Assembly: GCF_000740675.1 (NCBI RefSeq)
Contig: NZ_JPXI01000042.1
Span: 434,001 to 498,000, forward strand
Direction of reading: 5' to 3'
Length of the DNA stretch: 64,000 nucleotides
Source of the DNA: Massilia sp. BSC265
GTDB lineage: Bacteria > Pseudomonadota > Gammaproteobacteria > Burkholderiales > Burkholderiaceae_D
A program made the translations under genes and the position numbers. The stretch's first letter is position 1. Every line of letters begins with the position of its first letter. Below the pieces are notes generated by a model that was given only the letters and a program-made list of their open reading frames with translations, ran no database searches and had not been told where the DNA came from. This document shows positions 31,817 to 40,951 of the stretch, piece after piece.

Positions 31817-32689
31817 ATGACGCTGCCGCGCATCGACGTCCTCGTGCCCACCTGCGGCCGGCCGGCGGCGCTTGCGGTCACGCTGACCTCGATCGGCGCA
31901 CAGGATTATCCCGAACTGCGCATCGTCGTGTCCGACCAGACCGAGGGAAGCACTGCCCTCGGCCAGGCCGAGGTGGTGGCCGTGCTGCGCTACCTGCGGG
32001 CATGCGGACGGCAGGTCGACACCTGGCATCACCTGCCGCGGCGCGGCATGGCGGAACAGCGCGCCTTCCTGCTGGCGCAAACCCAGGCGCCTTACTGCCT
32101 GTTCGTCGACGACGACGTCATCCTCGAACCCGGCCTGGTGCGGCGCCTGCATCGCCTGCTCGCACGGCAGGGATGCGGGTTCGCCGGCAGCGCGGTGCAT
32201 GGCCTGAGTTACCTGGGGCAGGAACGCCCCGCGCAGGAGCAGGTCACGTTCTGGGCAGGCCGCGTGGCGCCTGAAACCGTACTGCCGGGTAGTAGCGCAT
32301 GGGCGCGTCACCACCTGCACAGCGCAGCCAACCTGTTCCATCTGCAGCGGCGCCTGGGCGTTCCTCCCGACCAGCCGCGCGCCTACCGCGTGGCCTGGGT
32401 GGGCGGCTGCGTGATGTTCGATACCGCCAAGCTGCGCGCCGCCGGCGGCTTCGATTTCTGGCCGGCGCTGCCTGCCGGCCATTGTGGCGAGGACGTGCTC
32501 GCCCAGCTGCGCGTGATGGAGCGCTTCGGCGGCTGCGGCATGCTGCCCTCCGGCGCCTACCACATGGAACTGCCCACCACACTGAAAAAGCGCGAGGTCG
32601 ATGCGCCCTGGGCGCTGCTGCCGCAGGGTGATCCGGCGGTACTATCGACACCATCGGCACCCTCGGCGCCGGCGCAGGAGCGGCCATGA
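31817..32689 (+). CDS. Family 2 glycosyltransferase
   Basis: A 290-residue GT-A fold enzyme. The N-terminus PRIDVLVPTCGRPAALAVTLTSI is the nucleotide-sugar binding strand-helix; the metal-binding DxD motif is LFVDDDVILEPG (about residue 97); the acceptor region includes WVGGCVMFDTAKLRAAGGFDFW and GEDVLAQLRVMERFGG with the likely catalytic acidic residue. No membrane segment, so it acts on the cytoplasmic side. It starts immediately after the DUF4254 stop and overlaps the next gene by four bases, forming a tight three-gene operon. Donor and acceptor are unknown. Confidence 0.9.
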   Translation: MTLPRIDVLVPTCGRPAALAVTLTSIGAQDYPELRIVVSDQTEGSTALGQAEVVAVLRYLRACGRQVDTWHHLPRRGMAEQRAFLLAQTQAPYCLFVDDDVILEPGLVRRLHRLLARQGCGFAGSAVHGLSYLGQERPAQEQVTFWAGRVAPETVLPGSSAWARHHLHSAANLFHLQRRLGVPPDQPRAYRVAWVGGCVMFDTAKLRAAGGFDFWPALPAGHCGEDVLAQLRVMERFGGCGMLPSGAYHMELPTTLKKREVDAPWALLPQGDPAVLSTPSAPSAPAQERP

Positions 32690-33882
32690 ACGAGCCGGTG
32701 CGACTCGATGAGGTGACGAAGATCGCCGTCCTGCGGCCGAATGCCGTAGGCGACTTCGTCTTTGCCCTGCCGGCCCTGCACGCGCTCAAGCACACCTATC
32801 CCGGCGCCGAACTGGTCTTCCTCGGCAAGGCGTGGCACGCCACCTTCCTCGAGGGGCGGCCGGGACCGGTCGACCGGGTCGTGGTGATGCCGCCGGTTCC
32901 CGGCGTGGGGGCGCCACCGGATGCACCTGTCGATGCGCATGCGGTCGAGCGCTTCGTCGAACGCATGCGCGCGGAACGCTTCGATATCGTGGCCCAGATG
33001 TACGGGGGCGGGCGCTACTCGAATCCCTTCGTCATGCGCTTTGAACCCAGGCTCGCCATCGGCGCGCGCGCACACGATGCGCCGGCGCTCGACCGCTGGG
33101 TTGCCCATGTCGAGCCGGCCAACCGGCGGCTGGCCTTGCTGGAGATCGCCGCGCTGGCCGGCGCTGCGCTGCCATGGATGCGCAGCGAGCTGGCCGTCAC
33201 GCCGGCGGACCGCGCGGCTGCGGCGCGGGTCGTGCCGGCCGCCTGCGCGGCTACGGCACATGCACGGCCGCCCGAGCGTCCGGATGCAGTCCATGCCTGG
33301 CTTCCGGAGCACGAGACCGCGATGCCGGACCCAGCCGTTCTGCAGGAGCGTGCCCGTCCGCTGGTACTGCTTCAGCCGGGATCGTCCGATCCGCGCCGGT
33401 GCTGGCCCGCGGACCGCTTTGCCGCCGTCGGCGATGCGCTGGCGGCGGTCGGAGCATTTGTTGCCGTCAACGGCACGGAGGAGGAGGCCGGCCTGGTGCG
33501 GCAGATCGTGGGCAGCATGCGTCGTCCTGCCCTTGACCTCGCCGGCAAGCTGGGGCTGGGCGGCCTGTGTGGGGTACTCGAGCGCACAGCACTGGTGGTG
33601 TCCAACGATACCGGGCCGCTGCACCTGGCGCTGGCAATCGGCACCCCGGCCGTCGGTCTATTCTGGCATACGAACCTGGTCGATGGGGCGCCCTTGCGGC
33701 CCGGCCTGCTGCGGGCTGCGATCTCGGCGCAGGTGGGCTGCAGCGTGTGCGGGGCGGACAACCGAGCATCGCGCTGCGTGCACCAGGAAAGCTTTTTGCA
33801 AGACATTTCGGTAGACGAGGTGCTTGGCCTGGCGCGGGCGCAGCTGCGAATACGGGATGCAGGTGAAGCAGGTGCGGCCTAG
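32686..33882 (+). CDS. Family 9 glycosyltransferase (heptosyltransferase-like)
   Basis: A 398-residue GT-B enzyme of the ADP-heptose:LPS heptosyltransferase family. The N-terminal domain begins KIAVLRPNAVGDFVFALPALHALK; the C-terminal donor-binding domain has LVLLQPGSSDPRRCWPADRFAAVGDAL and VVSNDTGPLHLALAIGTPAVGLFW. A cysteine-rich segment near the end (CSVCGADNRASRCVH) is typical of one GT9 branch. Its start overlaps the GT2 stop (ATGA). It probably adds a sugar to lipopolysaccharide or another glycolipid; the exact acceptor is not predictable. Confidence 0.92.
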   Translation: MNEPVRLDEVTKIAVLRPNAVGDFVFALPALHALKHTYPGAELVFLGKAWHATFLEGRPGPVDRVVVMPPVPGVGAPPDAPVDAHAVERFVERMRAERFDIVAQMYGGGRYSNPFVMRFEPRLAIGARAHDAPALDRWVAHVEPANRRLALLEIAALAGAALPWMRSELAVTPADRAAAARVVPAACAATAHARPPERPDAVHAWLPEHETAMPDPAVLQERARPLVLLQPGSSDPRRCWPADRFAAVGDALAAVGAFVAVNGTEEEAGLVRQIVGSMRRPALDLAGKLGLGGLCGVLERTALVVSNDTGPLHLALAIGTPAVGLFWHTNLVDGAPLRPGLLRAAISAQVGCSVCGADNRASRCVHQESFLQDISVDEVLGLARAQLRIRDAGEAGAA

Positions 33883-34116
33883 GCTGTGGAGTCTGCGGCG
33901 TCTGCGGAACTTGCAGTGTCCGCGAAGTTGGCCGGACGCCTCCCTCTTCGTGACGATCGAAGGTGGCGGCGCTACCGACGAGCCGGATGCCGCCCTGTCA
34001 TCGCATCAATGGCACCGCATCACCGGCACCATCATCAGCATGACGCCGCGCAAAGCGGCGCAGTGGCAGGCCGGCGAGAAGGGATATTCTTGAACCGGTG
34101 AACACGGTTCTCGCCT

Positions 34117-35169
34117 TTACCAGTAAGGCCACATCCCGGTCGCGCGTTGTCCGCTGGGTTCTGTCCCCGCGAGCAGGGCGCGCGCATGTTCGAGGACCAC
34201 TGCGGCGCGCTCGGCGGCGGGATCCCAGATGCAGCGGTGGCGCAGCCGGTCCAGCGGGGCCCAGCGGGCGATATCCGCCTTGCTGAACACCACGACGCTG
34301 TTCAGCCCCAGGCCGGCCGCGATATGCGATACCCCGGTGTCGTTGCAGATCAGCAGCCGCGCCCGGCTCATCAGGGCCGCCATGGCGCCGATCGAGATCG
34401 GCGCCGCAGCCTCGATCGCGGGCGAGCGCATGTGCTCTGCCACCGCACGGGCGAGCGGGGCTTCGTCGGCCGAACCGGTGAGGACGGTGTCGAGTCCGAA
34501 TTCCTGCCTGAGCCCGTCCGCCACTTCCGCGAAGCGCTCGGGGGGCCAGCATTTGTCGCGCTTGCGTGCGCCTGGATGGATGCAGATGTAGTTGCCGGGC
34601 TCCAGGCCAGGGGCGACCTTGCTGGCTTCGAGTTCCTCGATGTCCTCGCGCCGTACCGGAAATTCGAGCTGCGTGCCGGCGTCGGGCGCACCCAGCCGGT
34701 CCAGCAGGACCAGCAGCCGCTCCTGTTCCGCGCCTGCGTCGGGATAGGGCACCAGCAGCGTGCGTTCGGTCTGGCTCGCTTCGCCGCGGGTGAAACCGGC
34801 CATGGCACGGGCGCCGAAACCGGCGACGATATGGTTGGTCACATCGCCGCTGCCGTGCAGCTGCAGCGCGAGGTCGAAACCCTGGTCGCAGATGGACGCA
34901 TAGTAGGAGGTGAGTTCGTCATGGCGGACCGCCTGCTCCGGCAGCAGCGGGTGGCCCGGAAAGGGAATGAAGTCGTTGATGTAGGCGTCGAAGCGCCGGG
35001 CGAACTGTGCCGCCCAGGGCAAGCCCGAGAGCACGATCCTGGCGTCCGGCAAGGCGGTGCGCAATGCGCGCAGGGCAGGTACCGAACAGAGCATGTCCCC
35101 CAGCTGCAGGGCGCGAAACACGATGACGCTGCGGATAGTGTGACGGTGCAGGAACGAACGCCGATTCAT
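34117..35169 (-). CDS. Family 9 glycosyltransferase (heptosyltransferase-like), second copy
   Basis: A 350-residue GT9 enzyme, only distantly similar to the one at 32686. N-terminal motif SVIVFRALQLGDMLCSVPALRALR; donor-site motif ICIHPGARKRDKCWPPERFAEVADGL and ICNDTGVSHIAAGLGLNSVVVFS. The start at 35169 has TTTGGAGT at a proper distance; an upstream ATG at 35199 is possible. It is the last gene of a minus-strand set with the dimethylformamidase-like and carbamoyltransferase genes and converges on the DUF4254-GT2-GT9 operon. Confidence 0.92.
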   Translation of the reverse strand: MNRRSFLHRHTIRSVIVFRALQLGDMLCSVPALRALRTALPDARIVLSGLPWAAQFARRFDAYINDFIPFPGHPLLPEQAVRHDELTSYYASICDQGFDLALQLHGSGDVTNHIVAGFGARAMAGFTRGEASQTERTLLVPYPDAGAEQERLLVLLDRLGAPDAGTQLEFPVRREDIEELEASKVAPGLEPGNYICIHPGARKRDKCWPPERFAEVADGLRQEFGLDTVLTGSADEAPLARAVAEHMRSPAIEAAAPISIGAMAALMSRARLLICNDTGVSHIAAGLGLNSVVVFSKADIARWAPLDRLRHRCIWDPAAERAAVVLEHARALLAGTEPSGQRATGMWPYW

Positions 35170-35229
35170 GTGTACTCCAAATAGTCCAGCCTTGCACAAA
35201 CTTCACAGCCAACAGTCGTCCATTGCCGT

Positions 35230-36582
35230 TCAGGTCTGGCACAATCGGTCGAGGACGTTGCGCGTGATACGTTCGACCCTGCGGTCGCGCGCATCGCCCA
35301 GCACTTGCGCCCAGTCGGTGGTCCCTGCGGAAAACACGGTGCCGCCGTGCCGGAACATGCCCATCGCCGCGATGTGGATGCCTTCGCCGGGTCCATGGCG
35401 TTCGCGCGGCGGCAGTTCCTGCCAGCGCCCGTCGAGCGGACAGGCGGCGAGCAGCTGGTAACCGTCCGGCGTTCCCGCCTCGTCGCGCCAAGCCGACAGG
35501 GTGGCGTGGCCGTCCGGACCCATGTGGTCGACCGGCACGCCGTCGCACTCGTATCCCGGCAGTGGCGGCCAGGTATCGCCGCCGAGCGACGCGCCCAGCG
35601 CCAGCCCGGTGTCCGCGAAGACCCAGTGCCCCGGCTGCTGGATGATGAAGCCGGGGGTGTCGCGCGGGCCGTCCCACCAGCCGCCGCCATGGCGGTAGCT
35701 GGCGCCGCTCAGGGAGTCTTCCGGGCGCCGGGCGCCGGTTGCCGGCCACCAGTGGTCGTAGGCGCCGTGCTTGCCGCCCTGGTGGCACACCATGGCCGTG
35801 TCGTCGTCGACCAGGTGGATGCGCCACCAGCACAGGTTGGCGCCGAACAGGGCCAGGTTGCCGCCGTCCGCAACGAAGTCTTCCACCGCGTCGCGTGTCT
35901 CTTCGGTCCAGTATTCGTCGTGGCCCACGCTCACCAGCAGGCGGTAGTCCTGCAGCAGCCCCGGCTGCGCATGGATGTCGAGGTCGGTGCAGAAGTCGGC
36001 CGCATAGCCGCTGCGCGCCATCCAGCGGATGAAGCGCGCATCCCAGTGCGCAAAGGTCTGGCGCGGCGAGCGAGGGTCGTAATGGTCTGCCGCGCCCCAG
36101 GTCTGGCCGCCGATGCCGCCGCCGGGCCGGAGAAGCGAGACCCGGGCGCCTGGCGGTTGCTGCGAGCGGGGAGGGTTCGTATAAAAGCAGCCGCCGCCGG
36201 AGCAGTTATAGGCATGCCAGGTGGCGACGGGCAGCTTGTACAGGATGGGCTTGCTCGCCCTGGCGCGCACGACGAACAGGGCTGCCCCGGCATCGGCCGA
36301 CAGCCGCAAAGGCTGGCTGTGCGGCAGCTCGAGATGGGCGAGATAGACACCCGATGGCCAGTCATCCCCGGTCTCGACCTGGTAGGGCGGCCATTGCCAG
36401 TCTTCGTCGGCGCGGCCGTCGGGCAGGTGCTCGGCGCGCAGCCAGCCGCTGCGCCAGACCGGCGCCAGCCCGTCCTCCCAGCGGTAGATGGCGATGCGAA
36501 AGCCCGGCTCGTCGCCCGCGACGTGCAGGGTGAGCGTCTCGCCCGCCTGCACGCTCGGGCGGCCAGAATAGGCACGGATCAT
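35230..36582 (-). CDS. N,N-dimethylformamidase beta-subunit-like protein
   Basis: A 450-residue protein resembling the large C-terminal domain of the N,N-dimethylformamidase beta subunit. Characteristic stretches are WHAYNCSGGGCFYTN, RFIRWMARSGYAADFCTDLDIH, LLVSVGHDEYWTEETRDAVEDFVADGGNLALFGANLCWWRI and GTTDWAQVLGDARD near the end. An N-terminal beta domain (about 1-110, YSGRPSVQAGETLTLHVAG) looks like an immunoglobulin-like module. No signal peptide. The start at 36582 overlaps the stop of the carbamoyltransferase (ATGA). In this setting formamide breakdown is unlikely; an amidase- or transferase-like step on a carbamoylated or formylated sugar is a reasonable guess only. Confidence 0.82.
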   Translation of the reverse strand: MIRAYSGRPSVQAGETLTLHVAGDEPGFRIAIYRWEDGLAPVWRSGWLRAEHLPDGRADEDWQWPPYQVETGDDWPSGVYLAHLELPHSQPLRLSADAGAALFVVRARASKPILYKLPVATWHAYNCSGGGCFYTNPPRSQQPPGARVSLLRPGGGIGGQTWGAADHYDPRSPRQTFAHWDARFIRWMARSGYAADFCTDLDIHAQPGLLQDYRLLVSVGHDEYWTEETRDAVEDFVADGGNLALFGANLCWWRIHLVDDDTAMVCHQGGKHGAYDHWWPATGARRPEDSLSGASYRHGGGWWDGPRDTPGFIIQQPGHWVFADTGLALGASLGGDTWPPLPGYECDGVPVDHMGPDGHATLSAWRDEAGTPDGYQLLAACPLDGRWQELPPRERHGPGEGIHIAAMGMFRHGGTVFSAGTTDWAQVLGDARDRRVERITRNVLDRLCQT

Positions 36583-38258
36583 ACCGGCAGCTCCGGCTCG
36601 CTGCGCTTGGTCACCAGGAAGGGCGGGATCGCCAGTGCATGCAGGGGCATCTGCCGGAACGCGGCGACGGCCTCGAAAGGCGTCTCGACGATGGGCTCGT
36701 CCTTGCCGTTGAACGAGGTGTTGAGCAGCACCGGCACCCCGGTGCGTACCTCGAAGCCGGCCAGCAGGGCGCGCAGCAGCGGGTCGTCCGCGGGACCGAC
36801 GGTCTGCAGGCGCGCGGTGCCGTCGACGTGGGTGATGGCCGGCAGCATTGGCGCGACCTCGGGCCGCACCGGTGCGGCGAACTGCATGAAGGGCGAGGGG
36901 CCGGCAATGTCGAAGTACACGGCGGCGCGTTCTTCCGGCACCACCGGGGCGAGCGGGCGGAACCATTCGCGCTGCTTGACGCGCGCATTGATCCAGTCGC
37001 GGATGCGGTCGCGGCGCGGATCGGCGAGGATGCTGCGGTGCCCCAGTGCGCGCGGTCCGAACTCGCTGCGTCCCTGGTACAGGCCGATCACGCGGCCGGT
37101 GCACAACAGGTCGAGCATGCGTGCGCACAGGGCGTCGCGGCTGCGCGGGCGCTCGATGACCAGGTCGCCGGCGCCCTCCAGTGCCGCTTCGATGTCGGAC
37201 AGCTGGGGCGGCGGGCCGAGGTAGTCGGCGCTCCAGCGGAAGTCGCAGGGCCGGCCCGCCAGTCCGGTGAGCCCGTAGATGGCGCAGCCCAGGGCCGTGC
37301 CGGCGTCGCTCGGTGCCGGCGGCAGGAACACGCTGCGGAACGGGGTCTCGCGCAGCAGGCGCTCGTTGGCGGAGCAGTTCAGTGCCGTGCCCCCTGCGAA
37401 GCACAGGTGTTCGGCCCCGGTCTGGCGGTACAGCCAATGCGCCAGCGCCAGCAGCGCATCCTCGAAGGCGCGCTGGCCGGCCGCGGCCAGGTTGGCGCAG
37501 TCGGTGAAGCGCGCTTCCGCGCTGCCGAAGCGGAAGCGGCTGCGCTCGCGCAGCAGCGAGCGCCAGGCGGAGGGAATGCCGACCGCCATGCCTTCGACGT
37601 CGAGCGGGGGCAGGCCGAGGGCCGCCGGGTCGCCGTAGGGGGCCAGGCCCATCACCTTGCCCTCGTTGCCCTCGCCCGGGAAGATCGCCTGGGTCAGCAG
37701 GAAGTAGAACATGCCGAGCCCGACGAGGCGGCCGTCGTCGCGGTCCCAGACCTGCTTGCCGATGCAGCGGATCTCCTTGCGGCTGGCGGCGTAGAAGGAA
37801 GAGACCTCGCGCCAGTCGCCCGGGGTGCTGGCAGCCCCGCTCCAGTGCTCGGTGAAATCGGAGACCGGACTGCCCTGGCCGTCGATGACCATGACCGCCG
37901 CCTCGTCGAAAGGGGAGGGGTGGAACACGCTGTACAAGTGCGCCAGGTGGTGCGAGATGCGCGCGCGCCGGCTGCCGCGGGCCAGCGCCAGCGTGGCGGC
38001 CAGCTCTTCTTCGTAGACGGCCAGGCTGCCGATTTCATCGTCGGACGAGAAGCATTCGACCACGATGTCGACCGGGCGCTCGAGACCGGGCAGGCGTGGC
38101 GCATAGTGGTCGCGCAGGTCGCCGGGCTTGCCCCAGTGGTGCTTGCGGCGTGTGAGACGTTCTTTCTGGATGGCCCAGGCCAGGTGCGAGCCTTGCATTA
38201 GGCAGATGCTGGCGTCTTGGGTCCGGTTAATGCCAAGCACAACTGGGGTGTCGTCCAT
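36579..38258 (-). CDS. NodU/CmcH-type O-carbamoyltransferase
   Basis: A 559-residue enzyme that transfers a carbamoyl group from carbamoyl phosphate through carbamoyl-adenylate to a hydroxyl. The N-terminal TsaD/Kae1-like ATPase domain shows VVLGINRTQDASICL, metal-binding HHLAHLYSVFHPSPFDEAAVMVIDGQG, LCFAGGTALNCSANERLL and GLAPYG. The C-terminal domain has GRSEFGPRALGHRSILADPR, REWFRPLAPVVPEE and RTGVPVLLNTSFNGKDEPIVETP. The start at 38258 is preceded by AAGGAGAAGACG. First gene of a minus-strand set with the dimethylformamidase-like gene and GT9. It likely decorates a surface glycan or a secreted metabolite. Confidence 0.93.
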   Translation of the reverse strand: MDDTPVVLGINRTQDASICLMQGSHLAWAIQKERLTRRKHHWGKPGDLRDHYAPRLPGLERPVDIVVECFSSDDEIGSLAVYEEELAATLALARGSRRARISHHLAHLYSVFHPSPFDEAAVMVIDGQGSPVSDFTEHWSGAASTPGDWREVSSFYAASRKEIRCIGKQVWDRDDGRLVGLGMFYFLLTQAIFPGEGNEGKVMGLAPYGDPAALGLPPLDVEGMAVGIPSAWRSLLRERSRFRFGSAEARFTDCANLAAAGQRAFEDALLALAHWLYRQTGAEHLCFAGGTALNCSANERLLRETPFRSVFLPPAPSDAGTALGCAIYGLTGLAGRPCDFRWSADYLGPPPQLSDIEAALEGAGDLVIERPRSRDALCARMLDLLCTGRVIGLYQGRSEFGPRALGHRSILADPRRDRIRDWINARVKQREWFRPLAPVVPEERAAVYFDIAGPSPFMQFAAPVRPEVAPMLPAITHVDGTARLQTVGPADDPLLRALLAGFEVRTGVPVLLNTSFNGKDEPIVETPFEAVAAFRQMPLHALAIPPFLVTKRSEPELPV

Positions 38259-38452
38259 CGTCTTCTCCTTGGTATTGGTCCGATGCAGCGAACAGCCCAA
38301 CTTTGAGCCTGATGAGCAAGATTAGTTCACTCCGTTCGCGGGAATCCACGTGCGCGTCGGCGATGAGGAAATGTCTTAATGGGGATGGAAGAGGGGCGCC
38401 GTGAAAGGCGGTATGATCGGGTTATTGTCCCGCCTGCCCAGCCGATCCGACC

Positions 38453-39274
38453 ATGCTCCAGACACCTGCTTCCTTCACGCCGCTGTTCGCCCCGCGTCCC
38501 GATCCTGCGCCCCTGAGCTTCCTGTTCCACGGCGGCCGGCTGCTGGTGCGCGAGCATGACCTCGCGCTGCCCGACGCCGCCATGCTGGACCGGCTCGAGG
38601 TGGACCGCGCCCGCCTGCAGCCGCTCGGCCTGTACGGCGAGCGCTACTGCGAGGCCGGCTGGTTCGATAGCGAATCGGCGCTGCCGCCGGGCTATGCCCT
38701 GCGCGGCCTGCGCTCGCTGTTCGCGGACATGGATGAAGCCTTGCTGGGGCTGGCGGCGCGCGCCGCCCAGGTGGCGGAATGGGCGCGCACCCACCGCTTC
38801 TGCGGCGCCTGCGGCAGCGGGACGGTGCTGGCGGCGGGCGAGCGCTGCTACAAGTGCGTGAACTGCGGCCACATGGCCTACCCGCGCATCTCGCCGGCCA
38901 TGATGGTCCTGATCAGGAAGGGCGACAGCGTGCTGCTGGCGATGCACGTGGCCTCGCCGGCCAAGCGCTTCGTGCCGCTGGCCGGCTTCCTGGAGGCGGG
39001 CGAGTCGGTGGAAGAGGCGATCCACCGCGAGGTCTACGAGGAAGTGGGACTGCGGGTGGGGAACCTGCGCTATTTCGCGAGCCAGTCCTGGCCCTTCCCG
39101 CATTCGCTGATGCTGGCCTTCACGGCCGACTACCTGGATGGCGAGATCCGCGTGGACACCTCGGAGATTTCCGAGGCGCGCTGGTTCGGGCCGGATGACG
39201 AGTGGCCCGAACGGGTGCCGCACACCTCAGTGTCGAGCGTGCTGGTGGACGCGCACCGCCCACCAGGTCGCTGA
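38453..39274 (+). CDS. nudC: NAD+ diphosphatase / NADH pyrophosphatase
   Basis: A 273-residue Nudix hydrolase that splits NAD(H) to NMN(H) and AMP and can remove NAD caps from RNA. Zinc ribbon RFCGACGSGT...CYKCVNCGH (about residues 115-142), Nudix box GFLEAGESVEEAIHREVYEEVG (about 177-198) and the NudC-specific SQSWPFPHSLMLAF that sets NADH specificity. The N-terminal domain is the expected variable part. Ends three bases before the convergent membrane-protein gene. Confidence 0.96.
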   Translation: MLQTPASFTPLFAPRPDPAPLSFLFHGGRLLVREHDLALPDAAMLDRLEVDRARLQPLGLYGERYCEAGWFDSESALPPGYALRGLRSLFADMDEALLGLAARAAQVAEWARTHRFCGACGSGTVLAAGERCYKCVNCGHMAYPRISPAMMVLIRKGDSVLLAMHVASPAKRFVPLAGFLEAGESVEEAIHREVYEEVGLRVGNLRYFASQSWPFPHSLMLAFTADYLDGEIRVDTSEISEARWFGPDDEWPERVPHTSVSSVLVDAHRPPGR

Positions 39275-39277
39275 GGT

Positions 39278-40153
39278 TCAGGACTGCGTCGGCGAAGTAT
39301 CCGGCACGGCGCGCGCAAGGGCTTGCGGCTGGGCCTGGGGCTTGGCTCCGGTACTGCGCAGCTGGACCGCGCGTTGCAGCAGGTCGAACCAGAACGGCGC
39401 GCCGAACAGGGTGGTGCCGGCGGTGATCAGCCAGCCGGCCAGCTGCAGCGCGAAGGCGGTGTCGAGCTGCGGCGGGAAGGTGCTCCAGCCGATCGGCATC
39501 GCCCACAGCCGGCGCAGGGCTTCGGCATCGAGCGCAGTCGGCGCGGCCTTGATCTGGGCGGCCAGGGCCGGGTTCTGCCACAGGGTCTGGAACAAGTGGA
39601 TGCTGTCGATGTTCAGCAGGATGGTGAGCAGCAGGGCCAGCAGGAAGGAAATCAGGAGCTGGCGCCGCTTGTAGACCCCGGACAGGCGCTCCATGGCGCT
39701 GTTGAACCAGCCGGCGATACCGTCCTGGAAGCGCTGCAGGTCCCCGCTGGACTGGCGGTACAGCGCCAGCAGGACGCGCTTGACCTGCTCGTCGGGCAGG
39801 GCTTCGATCGCCGCCTGCAGCGGGATCGCCGGATTGCTGCGCAGCGACTCGAGCAGGGCAATCGCGAAGTGCGCCGGTTCGATGTACGATGGCCGTACGG
39901 ACAGGGGACGCCTGCCGTTTTTGCCGTCATGCTTGGCGCCCTGCGGATTGACCAGCGGATGGTCGTACAGGCTCTGGGCCAGCGCCTCGCAGCGCGGATC
40001 GTCCAGCATGCGCTTGACCGCATCGAGCAGCATGTTGGCGCGCAGGCTGAAAGCCGCCGCCAGCGCTTCCTGCAAGGTACTGACGACCAGCGCCAGGGTG
40101 CCGTAGCAAAACGTCAAGCCGATGGCGACTTCGAGGACTGTGCTGCCGAACAT
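39278..40153 (-). CDS. Conserved membrane protein of unknown function
   Basis: A 291-residue protein with three likely membrane helices: an N-terminal one (VLEVAIGLTFCYGTLALVVSTLQEALAAAF), a central one (RRQLLISFLLALLLTILLNI) and one near the C-terminus (AFALQLAGWLITAGTTLFGAPFWF). Between helices lies a helical cytoplasmic region with SLRANMLLDAVKRMLDD. Similar proteins are found in many proteobacteria without known function. The start at 40153 has GGGGAG six bases upstream, whereas the ATG two codons earlier (40159) directly abuts that site; longer starts lack one. It is followed by no partner gene. Confidence 0.8.
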   Translation of the reverse strand: MFGSTVLEVAIGLTFCYGTLALVVSTLQEALAAAFSLRANMLLDAVKRMLDDPRCEALAQSLYDHPLVNPQGAKHDGKNGRRPLSVRPSYIEPAHFAIALLESLRSNPAIPLQAAIEALPDEQVKRVLLALYRQSSGDLQRFQDGIAGWFNSAMERLSGVYKRRQLLISFLLALLLTILLNIDSIHLFQTLWQNPALAAQIKAAPTALDAEALRRLWAMPIGWSTFPPQLDTAFALQLAGWLITAGTTLFGAPFWFDLLQRAVQLRSTGAKPQAQPQALARAVPDTSPTQS

Positions 40154-40298
40154 GGCCATCTCCCCAGAAAAGAAACCACCTTCCACGCTACGCGTTCCGT
40201 AACGTGGAGACATTAACTTTGCTCAATAAACCGGCAGCGGCCGGTACCCTTCCCGCATTTTCTATATACTTGCGGCAATCGATTTTTTAAGGTTCACC

Positions 40299-40865
40299 AT
40301 GTCTGACAAAGAAGCTTTCACCGAACACGACTGGCGCCGCCTGCTGACCAGCCTGGGCGAGGATCCGGACCGCCCGGGCCTGCAGGAAACGCCGCACCGC
40401 GTGGCGAAGGCCTGGAAACACTGGACCTCGGGCTACGACCAGGATCCGATCGAAGTGCTCAAGGCCTTCGAGGATGGCGCCGAGGAATACAACGAACTGA
40501 TCGTGGTGCGCGGCATCCCGGTCTACAGCCACTGCGAACACCATCTGGCGCCCTTCTTCGGCAAAGCCACGGTCGGCTACCTGCCGAACGGGAAGATCGT
40601 CGGCCTATCGAAGCTGACCCGCCTGGTCGACATCTTCTCCAAGCGTTTGCAGGTCCAGGAACGCATGACGATCCAGATCGCCAACGCGCTGATGGAAGTG
40701 CTGGAGCCGAAGGCGGTGGGCGTGGTCGTCAAGTGCCGCCACATGTGCATGGAAAGCCGCGGCATCCGCGCCATCGGCGAAGAAACCATCACTTCCGCCC
40801 TGCTGGGCGAACTGCAGCCGAACCTGGCGCTGCGCACTGAGTTCCTGTCGCTCGCCCGCGACTAG
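40299..40865 (+). CDS. folE: GTP cyclohydrolase I
   Basis: A 188-residue enzyme converting GTP to dihydroneopterin triphosphate, the first step of tetrahydrofolate synthesis. Zinc and catalytic motifs are intact: VYSHCEHHLAPFFGKATVGYLPNGKIVGLSKL and VVVKCRHMCMESRGI, giving the Cys-His-Cys zinc set, with QVQERMT in the core helix. Start preceded by TTAAGGTTCACC. Length matches the type IA family, so it is zinc-dependent and not the cobalt-tolerant IB form. Confidence 0.97.
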   Translation: MSDKEAFTEHDWRRLLTSLGEDPDRPGLQETPHRVAKAWKHWTSGYDQDPIEVLKAFEDGAEEYNELIVVRGIPVYSHCEHHLAPFFGKATVGYLPNGKIVGLSKLTRLVDIFSKRLQVQERMTIQIANALMEVLEPKAVGVVVKCRHMCMESRGIRAIGEETITSALLGELQPNLALRTEFLSLARD

Positions 40866-40878
40866 GACTAATCTGGTG

Positions 40879-40900
40879 AGGCGGGCCGCTGCGCCCGCCT
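40879..40900 (+). terminator. Probable terminator of folE
   Basis: AGGCGGG/CCCGCCT stem with a CCGCTGCG loop 14 bases after the stop codon; only a short TT follows, so efficiency is uncertain. Confidence 0.5.
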
Positions 40901-40951
40901 TGGAACCTGTTCCGGATCGCCGGCCTCCAAGTTATTTTCGGAGGGCGCGCC

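Noticed and set aside
33883..34116. Short frames between the two facing GT9 genes
   Set aside because: The 234-base gap has several overlapping short frames of Arg/His-rich composition in different phases; none has a convincing start or homology.
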